From assembly GCA_964019335.1 (NCBI GenBank), contig OZ025649.1, positions 496,001 through 560,000 on the forward strand: a stretch of DNA of 64,000 nt, given 5' to 3'. The translations under genes were made by a program, and so were the position numbers. This stretch comes from Diplonema japonicum. Taxonomy: Eukaryota; Euglenozoa; Diplonemea; Diplonemida; Diplonemidae. The notes beneath the pieces were generated by a model that was not told where the DNA came from, did not search any database, and worked only from the letters and a program-made list of their open reading frames with translations. Shown here piece after piece: positions 39,779 through 50,089 of the stretch. Every line of letters starts with the position of its first letter. Position 1 is the first letter of the stretch.

Positions 39779-41608
39779 ATGCCATGCACGGCCAAGGGAA
39801 GGTTGGTGTTTGAGAAACCGACAGTTTCCGGAGGGAAGAAGCCCATGCACAACACACTGGTCAAGCTTATAGACGATGACTTAGGTCCTGATACAGTGCT
39901 GGCGACCGCGGAGACAGATAAGAACGGTGAGTTTGAATTCAAGTACGACCCAAGGGACGCCGGAAGCTTTGACACCCCGGACCTTAAAGTAGAGGTGTTT
40001 CTCCCTGAGGTGAGGTATAGCAAGAAAACGGAGAAGGCTGTGATTAGTTACATCCCTGTAAAGGGGTACCAACCGAAGGTGTTTTGCAATGTAAAAGGTG
40101 ATCACCATTTTGGGGACATCGTGGTGCCGTGTTGGGAGTACGCGCCTGAAGCAGTATCCTTCACACCAAGGCTGCTCATAGACGACAGCCATGTCATGGC
40201 GCAGGAACAGAGGCGGGGCCGACAGGCGATGACTGTCGAGGCTGGTATCAAGACCGCTGTTGCACTTTTTGTCCCTCCCAAGAACAAGACTATGAAGATG
40301 GATGACGAAGTACCAGGCACATCCCGGTCTGATGAGTATTTTGTCGACTTCCTGTTGAACGGCTTCAACCCGTGCGTGCTGAAGAAGGAAGCCACAGGTG
40401 TCGACGGAGCGGCGCCTCGTTATTACGTTTCTTTCAAATGGGACGGCATCGCGCAGGACGGCGTGCACTTCGCTCCGAACACCACGGCGTACCTCACCAA
40501 GGACGGCGATAGCTTCGTTCTCGCGGGCGTTGAGGTTACAAAACGCAACGGCTTCCTCACCAGATCCGCCAGGGCGGGGGTCGAAAAACCAGTGTTATAT
40601 ACCAAAGAGGGGTGCAAACCCGAGATGTGGGACAGGGTGAAGAGGCTGTGGAGGGTTAACGCGTTTCTATTCGGCGAGGCTGTCACACATTTAGGAAACA
40701 CACACTTGAACGTGGAACAGTACATCGTCCCAATGCAGAGGAACATCAGGAAGAACCCGATTCTGCAGATCCTCGCGCCGCACACGTACGGGACGGTGGC
40801 GATCAACAATGGGGCGGACAACATCCTCACGGGAGGAGCGGGGCTCGTGGTCTCGGTATCGGCAGCTACGAGCAACTCTGTGGCCGTAGTAGTCCGTAAC
40901 GGGTTTGTTGGTGTGAACTGGTACGGGTGGAAGCCGCGGGAGGCAGTCTGCGATGCACATCGATTCGCAAAGTCGCAGAAGTTGTTCTGGGACGTTGTTA
41001 CAAAACATGTTGACATGTTCTTCGAGGAGAACATCGACACCATCGTGGAGCACTGGCATGAAATCGCAAGATTTTCAGAAGAATTAGTCGAAAACAGCGT
41101 CCCGTACACGAACCAAGAAGGCACCGACGATGTTGACCCCAGTGAGGTAAATTTATCAACCCACCCGCACCCTATGCGGGCGAACGGGACAAGATCCTCA
41201 GTGTCCCCCGTCACACTGGTAGACACCCTCGACAACGATAATAAAAAGGAAAACATCGAGAATTTAAAACAGCTCTGCAGATACATCATTCACACAGCAA
41301 CCTTCGTTCACTCGTGGGTCAATGATTCGCAATATGATGTAGGCGGCGATCCCGACTTTGCTACGCTTGGTGTTGACTATGACATCACTGATTTAGCTAA
41401 ATCTGCGGCTGAGTCTGTCAGTGACGATAGCCGTAGGAAGCACACACTCACGACTTACATACTCACACAGCTGAAGTATGGGTACCTTATTAAAGATGAG
41501 GACAGCGATGTTCCGCCCAACCTGAAGAAGATCCTCAATAGTGAACGGCATGCTTTTGAGGGGCTTGGATTGGATATCAATGTTATTCGGTCATGTATCA
41601 ACACGTGA
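39779..41608 (+). CDS. Lipoxygenase with transthyretin-like N-terminal domain
   Basis: 609 aa. Residues 1-115 (GKKPMHNTLVKLIDDD...GEFEFKYDP) resemble a transthyretin-like beta-sandwich instead of the usual PLAT domain. From about 280 on it matches lipoxygenases: THLGNTHLNVEQY gives iron ligands H304 and H309, followed by RNIRKNPILQILAPHTYGTVAIN, and VHSWVNDSQY gives H511 and N515. These non-haem iron enzymes insert oxygen into polyunsaturated fatty acids. The last residues are CINT, so the C-terminal isoleucine carboxylate that normally completes the iron site is not terminal. No signal peptide is seen, so it is likely cytosolic. The family call is good; activity is uncertain. Confidence 0.82.
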   Translation: MPCTAKGRLVFEKPTVSGGKKPMHNTLVKLIDDDLGPDTVLATAETDKNGEFEFKYDPRDAGSFDTPDLKVEVFLPEVRYSKKTEKAVISYIPVKGYQPKVFCNVKGDHHFGDIVVPCWEYAPEAVSFTPRLLIDDSHVMAQEQRRGRQAMTVEAGIKTAVALFVPPKNKTMKMDDEVPGTSRSDEYFVDFLLNGFNPCVLKKEATGVDGAAPRYYVSFKWDGIAQDGVHFAPNTTAYLTKDGDSFVLAGVEVTKRNGFLTRSARAGVEKPVLYTKEGCKPEMWDRVKRLWRVNAFLFGEAVTHLGNTHLNVEQYIVPMQRNIRKNPILQILAPHTYGTVAINNGADNILTGGAGLVVSVSAATSNSVAVVVRNGFVGVNWYGWKPREAVCDAHRFAKSQKLFWDVVTKHVDMFFEENIDTIVEHWHEIARFSEELVENSVPYTNQEGTDDVDPSEVNLSTHPHPMRANGTRSSVSPVTLVDTLDNDNKKENIENLKQLCRYIIHTATFVHSWVNDSQYDVGGDPDFATLGVDYDITDLAKSAAESVSDDSRRKHTLTTYILTQLKYGYLIKDEDSDVPPNLKKILNSERHAFEGLGLDINVIRSCINT

Positions 41609-42152
41609 GCAAAACTTGAGGGAAAAAAAAAGAAGCTAGTAATAGTTTTTTATGTGTTTCCCCCCCCCCCCCCCCCCCCCCTCTTTATAAAAAACCCCCA
41701 TAAGTAACAACAAAAAAAAAGAGAACGGGGAGGGGAAATAGTGCGAGATACTCTCTTTTGGGGGGTTTTTTTTTTCCCCATATAATATTCAAAATGCAAA
41801 TGTGATTTTTTTTTTTTAAGAAAAAAAGAAAATGATAAAAAAAAAAAAATAAAAAAAAAAGATGAGTAAAGGATTTGCGCATTTTCTGCAGGTTCTGTGT
41901 CTTTTTCTTTCCAGATTTTTTCTTCTTCCCTTGCTCGAGCGGGGAGGGGGGGGAGGAAAAAAAAAAGAGAAGAAAGAAATCACGTTGTTTTTGATAGTTG
42001 TGTCGTTCTCCTCCTTTTGTTTTTCAACGTTTTTTTTCTTCTTCTTTCTTTTTTTTCTTGTATGGCTTCCCCCTTTTTTTTCTCCCCCTTTTCCTTTACC
42101 GAGACTCAAAAATGCACACAGGGGAGAAAAAAAAAAACCGAAAAGTCACTAC
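41609..42152 (+). other. Intergenic, homopolymer-rich
   Basis: C, T, A and G runs. Several ATGs occur before 42153 but all open into Phe/Ser/Lys low-complexity frames. No gene is seen. Confidence 0.55.
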
Positions 42153-43613
42153 ATGGCGATATGCCCACTAAGTGCAGAGGAGAAAGAGTACCTAAGCGGG
42201 CCACTAGAAGATTTGTTTGAAAAGCTTAGAAAGGGGAATGGAAACAACGCCAAGAAGTGGAATGAGGTGCTGGGAGAGTGTTATAACACTCTGAAGAGTG
42301 ACGCCGCAAAGCAGGCGGCAAAAAAGAAGGTAGAGGTCGGTGCTCTCAAGTTATTTACATGGTCCAACAAAGGTGAGCTAGCTGCTTCGTTCTTCGCGGT
42401 CTGCAAGTTTGCAAAGAACCTTGGTATTGCTCTTTCTCACAGTCAAAACAATGTGTTATCCGCTTTGTGTGCTGCCTTCATCAAAACATCTCCTGTTCCT
42501 CCCCATCTCATCACCACCAAGCGAATCCGCACTAAGATTTCTGACTTCCTTGCCGGTGGTGCCTATCAAGGAACGATAGTCCCTACAGCATCCACCGCCA
42601 CGACACAAAAAGCAACCCCGCCCCCACCAAAAAGGAAACGAGTGTCTACAGCACCCGCTGCATCGCCACCGGGAAAGAAGATCAAGAAAGCAGAACAACA
42701 TACACAGAAAAAGGAAAAAGACGAGGACAACGAGGACTGCACAACCCCGACACAGCCCACTGACATTTGCAACACCCCTCCACATCAGTGTATTAAAAAA
42801 ATACCAGAAAAACTGTCTCCAATCGCTGCTGTGGAGGAGGAACAGCCGAGCACACCAAAGACAAAGGCAACAATGGAGGAGGAGCAACATCCAAGCACAC
42901 CAAAGACAGAGGCAACGGCGAGCCCGTGTGATATTCTTACCACACCACCTAGCTGCAGTTGGTCGAACCCGAGGAGGAAGAACGCGGCAAGACCTCGTCC
43001 TGCTGGCGTTTCACACGACGCGGAAACAACAGCAGCCACACAGTTCTTCACAGGGATCTCGCAGGGGATGTTTTCATTAGAACAGGATAGGTTCGCAGGG
43101 ATGGAGTTACAGGACAGACTTCCGCTTCAGGTGAAGTACACAAAGGAATTGTTAGAAGCACACTTTGAAGGCGTGGTTGTAACAGCGAAGCTAGCGGCCG
43201 CGCTGCAGATGATCTGCTGGGCTGTGAGGATGTGGCTCTACATTGCCGCTCGCATCGTGCACGGTAAGACAACGGAACCCCAAGATGATGTCGAGAAGCT
43301 TATTCCGCACATTGAAAATCTAGCAGAGTTGGCAAACAGGTACCTAGACCATTCCCTCACTGCCCCACACATTGAGAAGGTGTTCAAAGACGACAAAGGG
43401 CCGCAGCTCATTGAAGCACTGAAGCATGTCAGCATCTCGCGTACCCTCCCGCAAACCGTCGCTCTCCTTCGTGCCATTGAAGAAAGCGAGATTTCCCAGA
43501 ACACGCCACTGCCTTCTCCAAGCTCGTTTTCTTCGATCATCCCCACACCCCAGAAGTCGGTTGCTCTCCCCACCTTTCCTGACCTTTCTATCATGGAAGA
43601 TCATAGAGCTTAG
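42153..43613 (+). CDS. Hypothetical, probably nuclear protein
   Basis: 486 aa from ATG 42153. The first 130 residues look like a small helical domain (LEDLFEKLRKGNGNNAKKWN...LCAAFIKTS). A disordered linker follows with basic clusters (PPKRKRVS, GKKIKKAE) that fit a bipartite nuclear signal, and a twice-repeated phrase PSTPKT-(K/E)-AT. A second helical region spans about 290-440. TP/SP sites are plentiful. I recognise no catalytic motif. It could be a chromatin or transcription-associated factor, but that is a guess from composition only. Confidence 0.7.
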   Translation: MAICPLSAEEKEYLSGPLEDLFEKLRKGNGNNAKKWNEVLGECYNTLKSDAAKQAAKKKVEVGALKLFTWSNKGELAASFFAVCKFAKNLGIALSHSQNNVLSALCAAFIKTSPVPPHLITTKRIRTKISDFLAGGAYQGTIVPTASTATTQKATPPPPKRKRVSTAPAASPPGKKIKKAEQHTQKKEKDEDNEDCTTPTQPTDICNTPPHQCIKKIPEKLSPIAAVEEEQPSTPKTKATMEEEQHPSTPKTEATASPCDILTTPPSCSWSNPRRKNAARPRPAGVSHDAETTAATQFFTGISQGMFSLEQDRFAGMELQDRLPLQVKYTKELLEAHFEGVVVTAKLAAALQMICWAVRMWLYIAARIVHGKTTEPQDDVEKLIPHIENLAELANRYLDHSLTAPHIEKVFKDDKGPQLIEALKHVSISRTLPQTVALLRAIEESEISQNTPLPSPSSFSSIIPTPQKSVALPTFPDLSIMEDHRA

Positions 43614-43784
43614 ATATGAATTTTAAAATCTTAAAATGTTTTTTGTTTTTCTGTCCCCCCCTTTCCCTTGTTTTTTATTTTCAGTCTCGAATCGAGCTAT
43701 TGAGATAAAACACCAAACATCCAGCCCTCTCAAAAAGAAAAAAGAGAAAAGTAAACAGCACGTTGTGCTTGTAAGCATGTGAAG

Positions 43785-46700
43785 ATGGGCTGCGGGGCTT
43801 CGCGAGACAACCTCCCTCAAGAAAAACGTGAAAAGAAACGGCATAAAAGGAAAGAAAAGAAAAAGAAAAAACCAGACACGGCGTATCTGAAAAACACTGA
43901 CACGAAGGAGGCAGTGACAGAGAACAATGAGCGCCAAAGGTCCGTGAGCTTCATCGCGCCTCCTCAAGAACAGGTTCCTTCTGGCCCCGAGGAGGGCAAT
44001 GAAGTGACACTATGGCAACCGGAAGAAGTAGATGCCGATCAGACAAAGGTGCTGAAGCTTGTGACCGAGGAAGAAGACGTCTTGTGCATAAGCCAGTCGG
44101 TAAATACAGACCCAGACATTACAGTTCGAAAGGCCACTCAGGCGAAGGAGCTCATCGATGCGTTCGTGCTGTTCATCGAATCTGAGCCACTTCTGCACTC
44201 CGAGCAGAGCATAGCCGACTATCTGTTCGAGCGGATAAAAGAACTTCCAAACGTATTTCAAAACAGCCCGACGGTTTGTCGCGTCGCTGGATCCGTGTCC
44301 AGCTTGCAGTTCTTATGCGACGGGGGAGGGAAAAAGCAGAAAAAGAATGCCAGCAGGCTATCCCCGAGGACCCATCAGTCAGGGAAGCTGATCCCGTTTA
44401 GAGTCGCGACACAGCACCACCTGCACAAAGAGGGTTCCGTGGGGTCGAACGCATGGGAGACAAGCAGTGACGCGTCCCAACGGTCGATGGTGTCGCATGT
44501 CCTGAGCCACATCGCCGGCGGGAAGAAGCGGCCTGAAGAAGAGTCGAAGGTGTCAGTGCTTGAGGGTGACCCCTTGGAACAGCTGTTAATCTCTGCCGCA
44601 GAGATCGTACAAAACTCCGCAGAAGGCCAGGAAACCCTGAGTAGTGTGGTCGCTTCAGAAGTAGCACGGGTAATGAGTGCCGAAAGCGCAACTATTTGGT
44701 GGCTGCGAGGAAGCGAATTTGTGGCCTATGTCGGAGCTGAGCAGCAAACAAGCTCATCTCTCAAAACTGCAACAGTGACAAAGCAACTAGTGATGCCGCT
44801 CGACACTCTCGCCAAGAATAGCCCCGAAAGGGAGGTTTACAACACGAAGAGCCACGTGCACTACCGTGCCGACTTCGACACAGATGGCTTTGTGCACCAC
44901 GAGAAGCATGAAATGCGTGAGGTGCTCTACCACCCTATCAAAAACAAAGGAGTGCTGATCGGGCTTTGCAAGTGCTGCAACAAGAACAGAGATCAGGACA
45001 TCGACTTCTCAGAAGATGAGATCAACTTGTTAACGTCTCTACTGATCTTCACGGGAGTCTGTCTCCACAACTACACGCTGTACGGAGAGCTCAGGGGAAG
45101 CGTTGAAAATACGCAGAGCATGCTGAACCTGACGGCGGACGTCAGCAATGCTGGCTTTGACATCGCAAAGCTGTGCGGGTGCATCATCACCACAGCGCAG
45201 CGATTGCTGGAGTCAGAGGCGTGCAGACTGTTCCTTGTCGATAACCACACATCGGAGCTGGTCACCATCATTGACGAAAAGGAGTACAGGTTCTCGAAGC
45301 ACAAAGGCGTTGAGGGGACTGTCTTTGCGACAGGCGACTCCGTTAACATGGCTGACGCATATAAGCACAGCAACTTTAACCCGCAGCTAGACCGCATGCT
45401 AGGGTTGCGCACAAAGAGCATACTGTGCGTGCCGATCTACTGTGACAAGGAAATAGTGGGCGTGGCGCAGCTGCTTAACAAAAGAGGTTCCTTGCAGTAC
45501 ACCGAAATGGACCAGCAGCAGTTAGTACGCCTGTGCGAGTACTGTGGGAAGAGCATCGGGAACGTCCTTGTTCATGAGAAGATGATGAAGGAAAAGCGGA
45601 CCACGCAGTCGGTGTTGTCGACGGTGCAGCATCTTCAGTCGGTGGATTTGACCAACATTGCGGAGATCGCAAACAAGATAATGGAGAATGCGAAGTCGCT
45701 TGTAGTGTGCGAGGCGTCCGACCTATGGATGGTCAACAAGGAGACAGCGTCGCTGCAAGCACCGACAGCGGAGAAATTGCCTTCTGCTCCATTTGATGAA
45801 ACAGTAGCCGGGCGTGTGGTGGTGCAAGGCACTGTGGTCAACGTGCAGAACGCTGATGAGGACCCTCGCGTGTCGAAGGATCCACTGCTGGCGTCATGCA
45901 AAGAAGTCCGATCCATCTTGTGCCTCCCCATTAAGAACCTTGAGAACGAGGTGCTCGGCGTATCCCAGCTGGTGAACAAGGAAAACGGTGCCTTCACTGC
46001 TGATGACACCCGCATCATGGAGCTCTTCAGCAGCTTTGCAGGGATGTGTTTGCGGACTGCCGGTTTGATAGAGTTCATGAAGAAGTCTTCATCTGCACAT
46101 TCGAAGCTTGTTAAACTGATGTCGTGTGTCGGCATGCCAAAACACTCTAGGGCACCATCGTTATTTAAGGCCAGCACAAGCACAAAAGCGCACAATGTGA
46201 TGATCCCTCTGACCAGCGAAGAACAAACGTTGCTGCTGAAGCCGAGCTTTCCCATCCACAAGTACCAGATAACTCTCCCGGAGCATAGCAGGCTCGTCTC
46301 GTTGTGCGGGGAGCTGTTTTCCTCCTTCGGCATACCCCAGGAGTTCAATATATCTATTGACGTCATTTGCAACTTTGTTGCCTCAGTACAAGGGAAGTAC
46401 AGGCAGATCCCATACCACAACTTTACGCATGCCTTCGATGTGACGCAGGTGCTGTGCATTTGAAAGACAAAACACAAAAAGAGAAAACAATGACAGACGG
46501 TCTGCACCTATCTAGACAGCCTCCCTGATGGGAAGTACATCACACGGTTGGACAGATTCGCACTTATTGTGACAGGTATACAAAAAAAGAAGAAAGTAAT
46601 CCTCCCTCCCACACACACAAAGCACTCTGTCACGATATTGACCATATGGGGCTGAACAATTCTTTCCAGCTGAAAGCGGAGACTCCATTAGGGGTGTTGT

Positions 46701-47330
46701 CAAGGTGTTTGGGAAATTTTAAAAAAAAATAGAAAAAAAAAATAGCATATCCGGGAGCAAGTCGGTGTTGGAGGTGCATCATTGTAATCTAACGATTGAG
46801 ATTTTGAGGTTTGTGTTTTTTTTTTTTTTTTTCCCTCTATTTTTTCTAATTTATTTCATAGCGCACCCGAAACGAACATATTAGCAGGGCTGGAGCATAA
46901 GGATGCCAAAGACGCGTGGCGGACTGTGATCGACTGTATCCTTGGCACCGACATGGCGCGGCATCAGGAGATTTGTTCAAGCTTCAGTGAAATGATGACC
47001 GAGTATGACGTAGAGTCTTCTTCGAGTAGAAGGCTCTTCATGACAATGCTCCTTAAGGCAGCAGATATCAGTAATGTTACCAAACCTTTCGAAATCAGCA
47101 AGCTTTGGGCTCACCGAATCACAGACGAATTCAATTGGCAGGGTGACTCGGAAAAAGCAGCTGGTATTCAGGTCACCCATCAATATCAAGATCTCAAAAC
47201 TGTTCAGCTCGGGTTCATTAATGCCATGGCATTACCAATGTACACAATGCTGGCAACTGGAATACCCGAGCTGGAGTTTATCTTGGAAGAACTGAAGAAG
47301 AATATTGGATTATGGCAGGAACACGACTAG
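43785..47330 (+). CDS. Triple-GAF cyclic-nucleotide phosphodiesterase
   Basis: Five exons: 43785-46448, 46497-46575, 46623-46704, 46746-46808, 46862-47330 (introns 48, 47, 41, 53 nt), 1118 aa. All four introns fall in the catalytic domain. The spliced product reads continuously as a class I PDE: YHNFTHAFDVTQ, ALCHDIDHMGLNNSFQLKAE, VLEVHHCNLTIEIL, AADISNVTKPFEISKLWA. Metal ligands of the HD fold are present. The start MGCGASRDN is a myristoylation motif (Cys may be palmitoylated). Three GAF domains lie at about 280-430, 455-600 and 620-765; the second keeps an NKxxx...E-x-D-type end. It hydrolyses cAMP and/or cGMP under small-ligand control, and could oppose the transporter-cyclase at 39-3071. 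Confidence 0.93.
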
Positions 47331-47332
47331 GG

Positions 47333-47412
47333 CTATGCTGGCATGGAAACGCGTTTCCAGCATTTTTTGAAAAAAAGGGAAACGAAAACGGAAACGTTTC
47401 CTGCCAGCATAG
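47333..47412 (+). repeat. Long inverted-repeat hairpin just after a stop codon
   Basis: Left arm 47333-47351 (CTATGCTGGCATGGAAACG) pairs with right arm 47395-47412 (CGTTTCCTGCCAGCATAG): 18 base pairs with a single bulged T. The left half also contains the perfect palindrome GGAAACGCGTTTCC (47345-47358). It begins two bases after the phosphodiesterase stop codon. Confidence 0.75.
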
Positions 47413-47958
47413 GACTGGGGGGGGCGAGGGGGCATGTCTTGCTATCGTTTTCGTCTTTTTTTTTTCACTCCCTCTCTTGTTGAGATGTTTTTACCCGGGT
47501 AGAGGGCAAGCATGCTGCTCATTTTTTTTTGCATGAACAAAAAAAAAAAAAAAGAAAGTAGTAGCATGCAGTGCTTACCTCGGTTTGTACTTTGTGCACA
47601 AATTCTAAGTACCGACTCTTTTTCTCTTACCAAGAACTCAAACTTTGAAAGGAATGTGTTATTGAAAAAAAAAAGAAGAAGAAGAAGAAGAAAAAAGAAA
47701 AGAGCAGAGACAACTTGTCCGTTTGTCCCTACTGTAAGGTGAAAACGCACATTCAGCCCCGACTCTTTTTCTTCTTCTTTACTTTTTATCTGTTCTCCTC
47801 CTCTCCTTGACCCCCTTTTCCAAGGGGGAAAAAAATAGTTTTTTTGAAAAAGAAAGAACTTTTTTCTTCTTTACCCCCCCCCCCCCCCCCCCGGAAAGAA
47901 AAGGCAGATCCGAAAAAAGGGGCGAGGAAAGGGGATTTTTTTTTTTTAAAAACGAAAA
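47413..47958 (+). other. Intergenic, includes a dispersed repeat
   Basis: T and A runs, GAA-rich tracts and a C run near 47875-47892 before the next gene. The dispersed element at 47698-47772 is listed separately. No gene is seen. Confidence 0.55.
47698..47772 (+). repeat. Dispersed element, copy 1 (uninterrupted)
   Basis: Bases 47698-47747 match 62125-62173 at 45 of 50 positions, with core CTTGTCCGTTT-(G/A)-TCCCTACTGT and end GGTGAAAACG. The following CAGCC..GACTCTTTTTCT also matches. The other copy carries an extra segment in the middle. Confidence 0.6.
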
Positions 47959-48939
47959 ATGCCAGACCAAACGGACGACTTTGGGTTCTACGTGGGTGAA
48001 AAGTCTGAAGACTACGAGCTGGATAAAGAAACAGAAGCAAGAAGGGAGGAGAAATGGTCGGAAATGTTGGATAAGTGGGAGAAGACAAAGAAAGACCGGA
48101 TGACGAAAGTGAAGGAAAGGGTTCGGAAGGGGGTCCCAGCGACAATGCGGGGAAGGGTCTGGGCGTTGCTGACCGGTGGGAAAGAGCTGGCGGACTCCAA
48201 CCCGGGCCGGTACGTGGCTCTGCAGAAGATGAACGACACTATCCCGCAAGAGATTCGAGATATCATCACCAGAGACCTCCACCGCACTCTCCCAAACCAT
48301 TCCCTTTTCAGAGACGAATCTGCAGGCGGGCAACAGATTTTAAAACGAATTCTCAATGCCTACGCAGCGCATGATCCTACAGTCGGCTACGTCCAAGGCA
48401 TGGGCTTCATCGCAAGCATGCTACTCGTCACTAAAATGACTGAAGAAACAGCATTTTGGACATTCGTCGCAATAATGACAAACCCGACATTTCACATGCA
48501 GCAGCTGTACCTCCCAGGATTCCCGGAGCTTAAAAAAATGCAATTTCAGCTTGATAAATTGACCGAGAAATTCTTGCCGAAGCTCCATGCGCATTTCAAA
48601 TCGCAAGATGTCGATGCCTCTCACTCTGCAAGCCAATGGTTTCTTACGCTTTATGTATATCAGTTCCCTGATCACCCGTACCTCTTAATGCGAATCTTGG
48701 ACACGTTTATAATGGAAGGCTGGAAGGTTATGTTTCGTGTTGCTTTGTGCTTGTTCAAGCTCGAGCAGGAGAACCTGTTGAAAATGGGGATGGAAGAAAT
48801 CTACCCTCACCTGAAGAATCTACAGAATAACAAGGCGCCGGACTACTTCATGCATGAGATGTTGAGGCTGTCTCTCAAGACAGAGCATTTGCAAAAATAC
48901 GGCAAAGAGTACGACTCTAAAGATATTGAAATGACGTAA
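47959..48939 (+). CDS. TBC-domain Rab GTPase-activating protein
   Basis: 326 aa, single exon. TBC motifs: RKGVPATMRGRVWALLTG, the arginine finger in IITRDLHRTLP, the glutamine finger in VGYVQGMGF, and ASQWFLTLYVYQFP and MRILDTFIMEGWKVMFRVAL at the end. Both catalytic residues (Arg and Gln) are present, so it should speed GTP hydrolysis by a Rab and control vesicle traffic. The N-terminal 60 residues are a charged helix with no clear domain. The start ATG follows a T/A run directly. Confidence 0.95.
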   Translation: MPDQTDDFGFYVGEKSEDYELDKETEARREEKWSEMLDKWEKTKKDRMTKVKERVRKGVPATMRGRVWALLTGGKELADSNPGRYVALQKMNDTIPQEIRDIITRDLHRTLPNHSLFRDESAGGQQILKRILNAYAAHDPTVGYVQGMGFIASMLLVTKMTEETAFWTFVAIMTNPTFHMQQLYLPGFPELKKMQFQLDKLTEKFLPKLHAHFKSQDVDASHSASQWFLTLYVYQFPDHPYLLMRILDTFIMEGWKVMFRVALCLFKLEQENLLKMGMEEIYPHLKNLQNNKAPDYFMHEMLRLSLKTEHLQKYGKEYDSKDIEMT

Positions 48940-49458
48940 AAGAAAAGACGTAAGGCAAAAAAAAAAAAAAATAGAAAAAAAAGAATATACAAAAGACCCC
49001 TTTTCTTCTTTGTGTGAGAATTCTTCCCCCCCCCCGCTTTTTTTTTCTCTTCCCCCTTTGTTTCCCTTGTTCCCTCATAAGAGCTTTTTACCAAGCACAG
49101 CAATCTCCTAATAATATAATTGGGCATTTTCTTTTTTTTTTCCTCCCAGTATTCAGAGGATCTAGGAGAGAAAAGAAGAAGAAGAAAAAGCGGGGGGGGG
49201 GGGGGGGGGGAACACTCTCAAAAGAAATAAATACAAAAGGTTCCGACACAGTGCAAACAAAAAGAAAGAAAGTAAAATATAAAAAAGGAAAAGGGGGAAA
49301 GGGGGGGAGGGGTTTGAGGATCGGTTGCTAATTTTCTTTTGTGCTTGCCCACCTCCCTCCTTTTTTTTGTTTCAGTTTCCGCCAATTGGAGGATTGCGCG
49401 CACATCTTCACCCTGCTCCTTACTCTCCACCCTTTCGTCGCCACTTTTTTTTAAAACA
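48940..49458 (+). other. Intergenic, homopolymer-rich
   Basis: A, T, C and a G run near 49193-49210, then GA-rich sequence. No gene is seen. Confidence 0.55.
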
Positions 49459-49626
49459 TGGCCGGTGAGCGCAATAACGCATATAAGTTAAAGTTGTTGT
49501 TTTTTTTGGGGTCGTGGAGGTTTGAGAAGGAAGACAACTGGGCTGACCTCCCCATTCACCTCCGGGTTGGGAAAGAAAGGGAGCCGCGACTCTGCCCATG
49601 GAGGGGAAGGTACGCCTACGGGTAAT
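49459..49626 (+). CDS. Possible 55-aa Trp-rich miniprotein
   Basis: ATG 49459 opens a 55-codon frame of ordinary composition: MAGERNNAYKLKLLFFLG, then WRFEKEDNWADLPIHLRVGK and a Cys/Trp/Arg/Tyr-rich end. An alternative splice is possible at GTACGC (about 49610) with a CTAAC branch and CAACTAG acceptor, which would change the C-terminus and lengthen it. The unspliced form looks more protein-like. No family is recognised. Confidence 0.35.
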
Positions 49627-50089
49627 GACAGTGCTAACTGACAGTGCTCTCAACTAGATCCAAGGGGTTTGTACTCCTTTACGGGGTTGGGAGGAACACA
49701 AATAGAATCAACTTTACCTCCCTCCCTCCTATTTTTCTTCCCATTATCCCAAGGAGCAGAGTGCTGTAGGTAAGCTGCGTAGTGTAGTGATGTGGCACTC
49801 ACCTGTGCACGCTGGGGCAACCCGCTCTTAAGCCCGCCGACTCTCACGTGGAGCATCCAGGACCAAAGTACCCGCCTACCCATGGCGGAAGAACGCTGTC
49901 TTTTTTTTGTTTTTGTTTTTGTTTTTTTTACAACCGACAACACCCCTTCCCTGCACACTCTTTCCGTGGTTCACTTTTGAATATTGCATCTGCATTGTGT
50001 GGGGGAGAGGGGAACAAGAAAAACAAAACAACAAAAAGCTCCCTCCTTACACGGCGCCAAAAAACAAAACAAAGAAAGAAGAAGAACAC
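49627..50089 (+). other. Intergenic with a GC-rich non-repetitive island
   Basis: Bases 49740-49900 have normal composition but no convincing frame. A stretch reading GTAGTGTAGTG recalls a tRNA D-arm, but no TTCRA T-loop follows. It could be a non-coding RNA, an exon of the 49459 gene or nothing. Confidence 0.35.

Noticed and set aside
49760-49840. tRNA-like stretch with GTAGTGTAGTG
   Set aside because: The D-arm-like words are there, but no TTCRA T-loop or closing acceptor stem follows.
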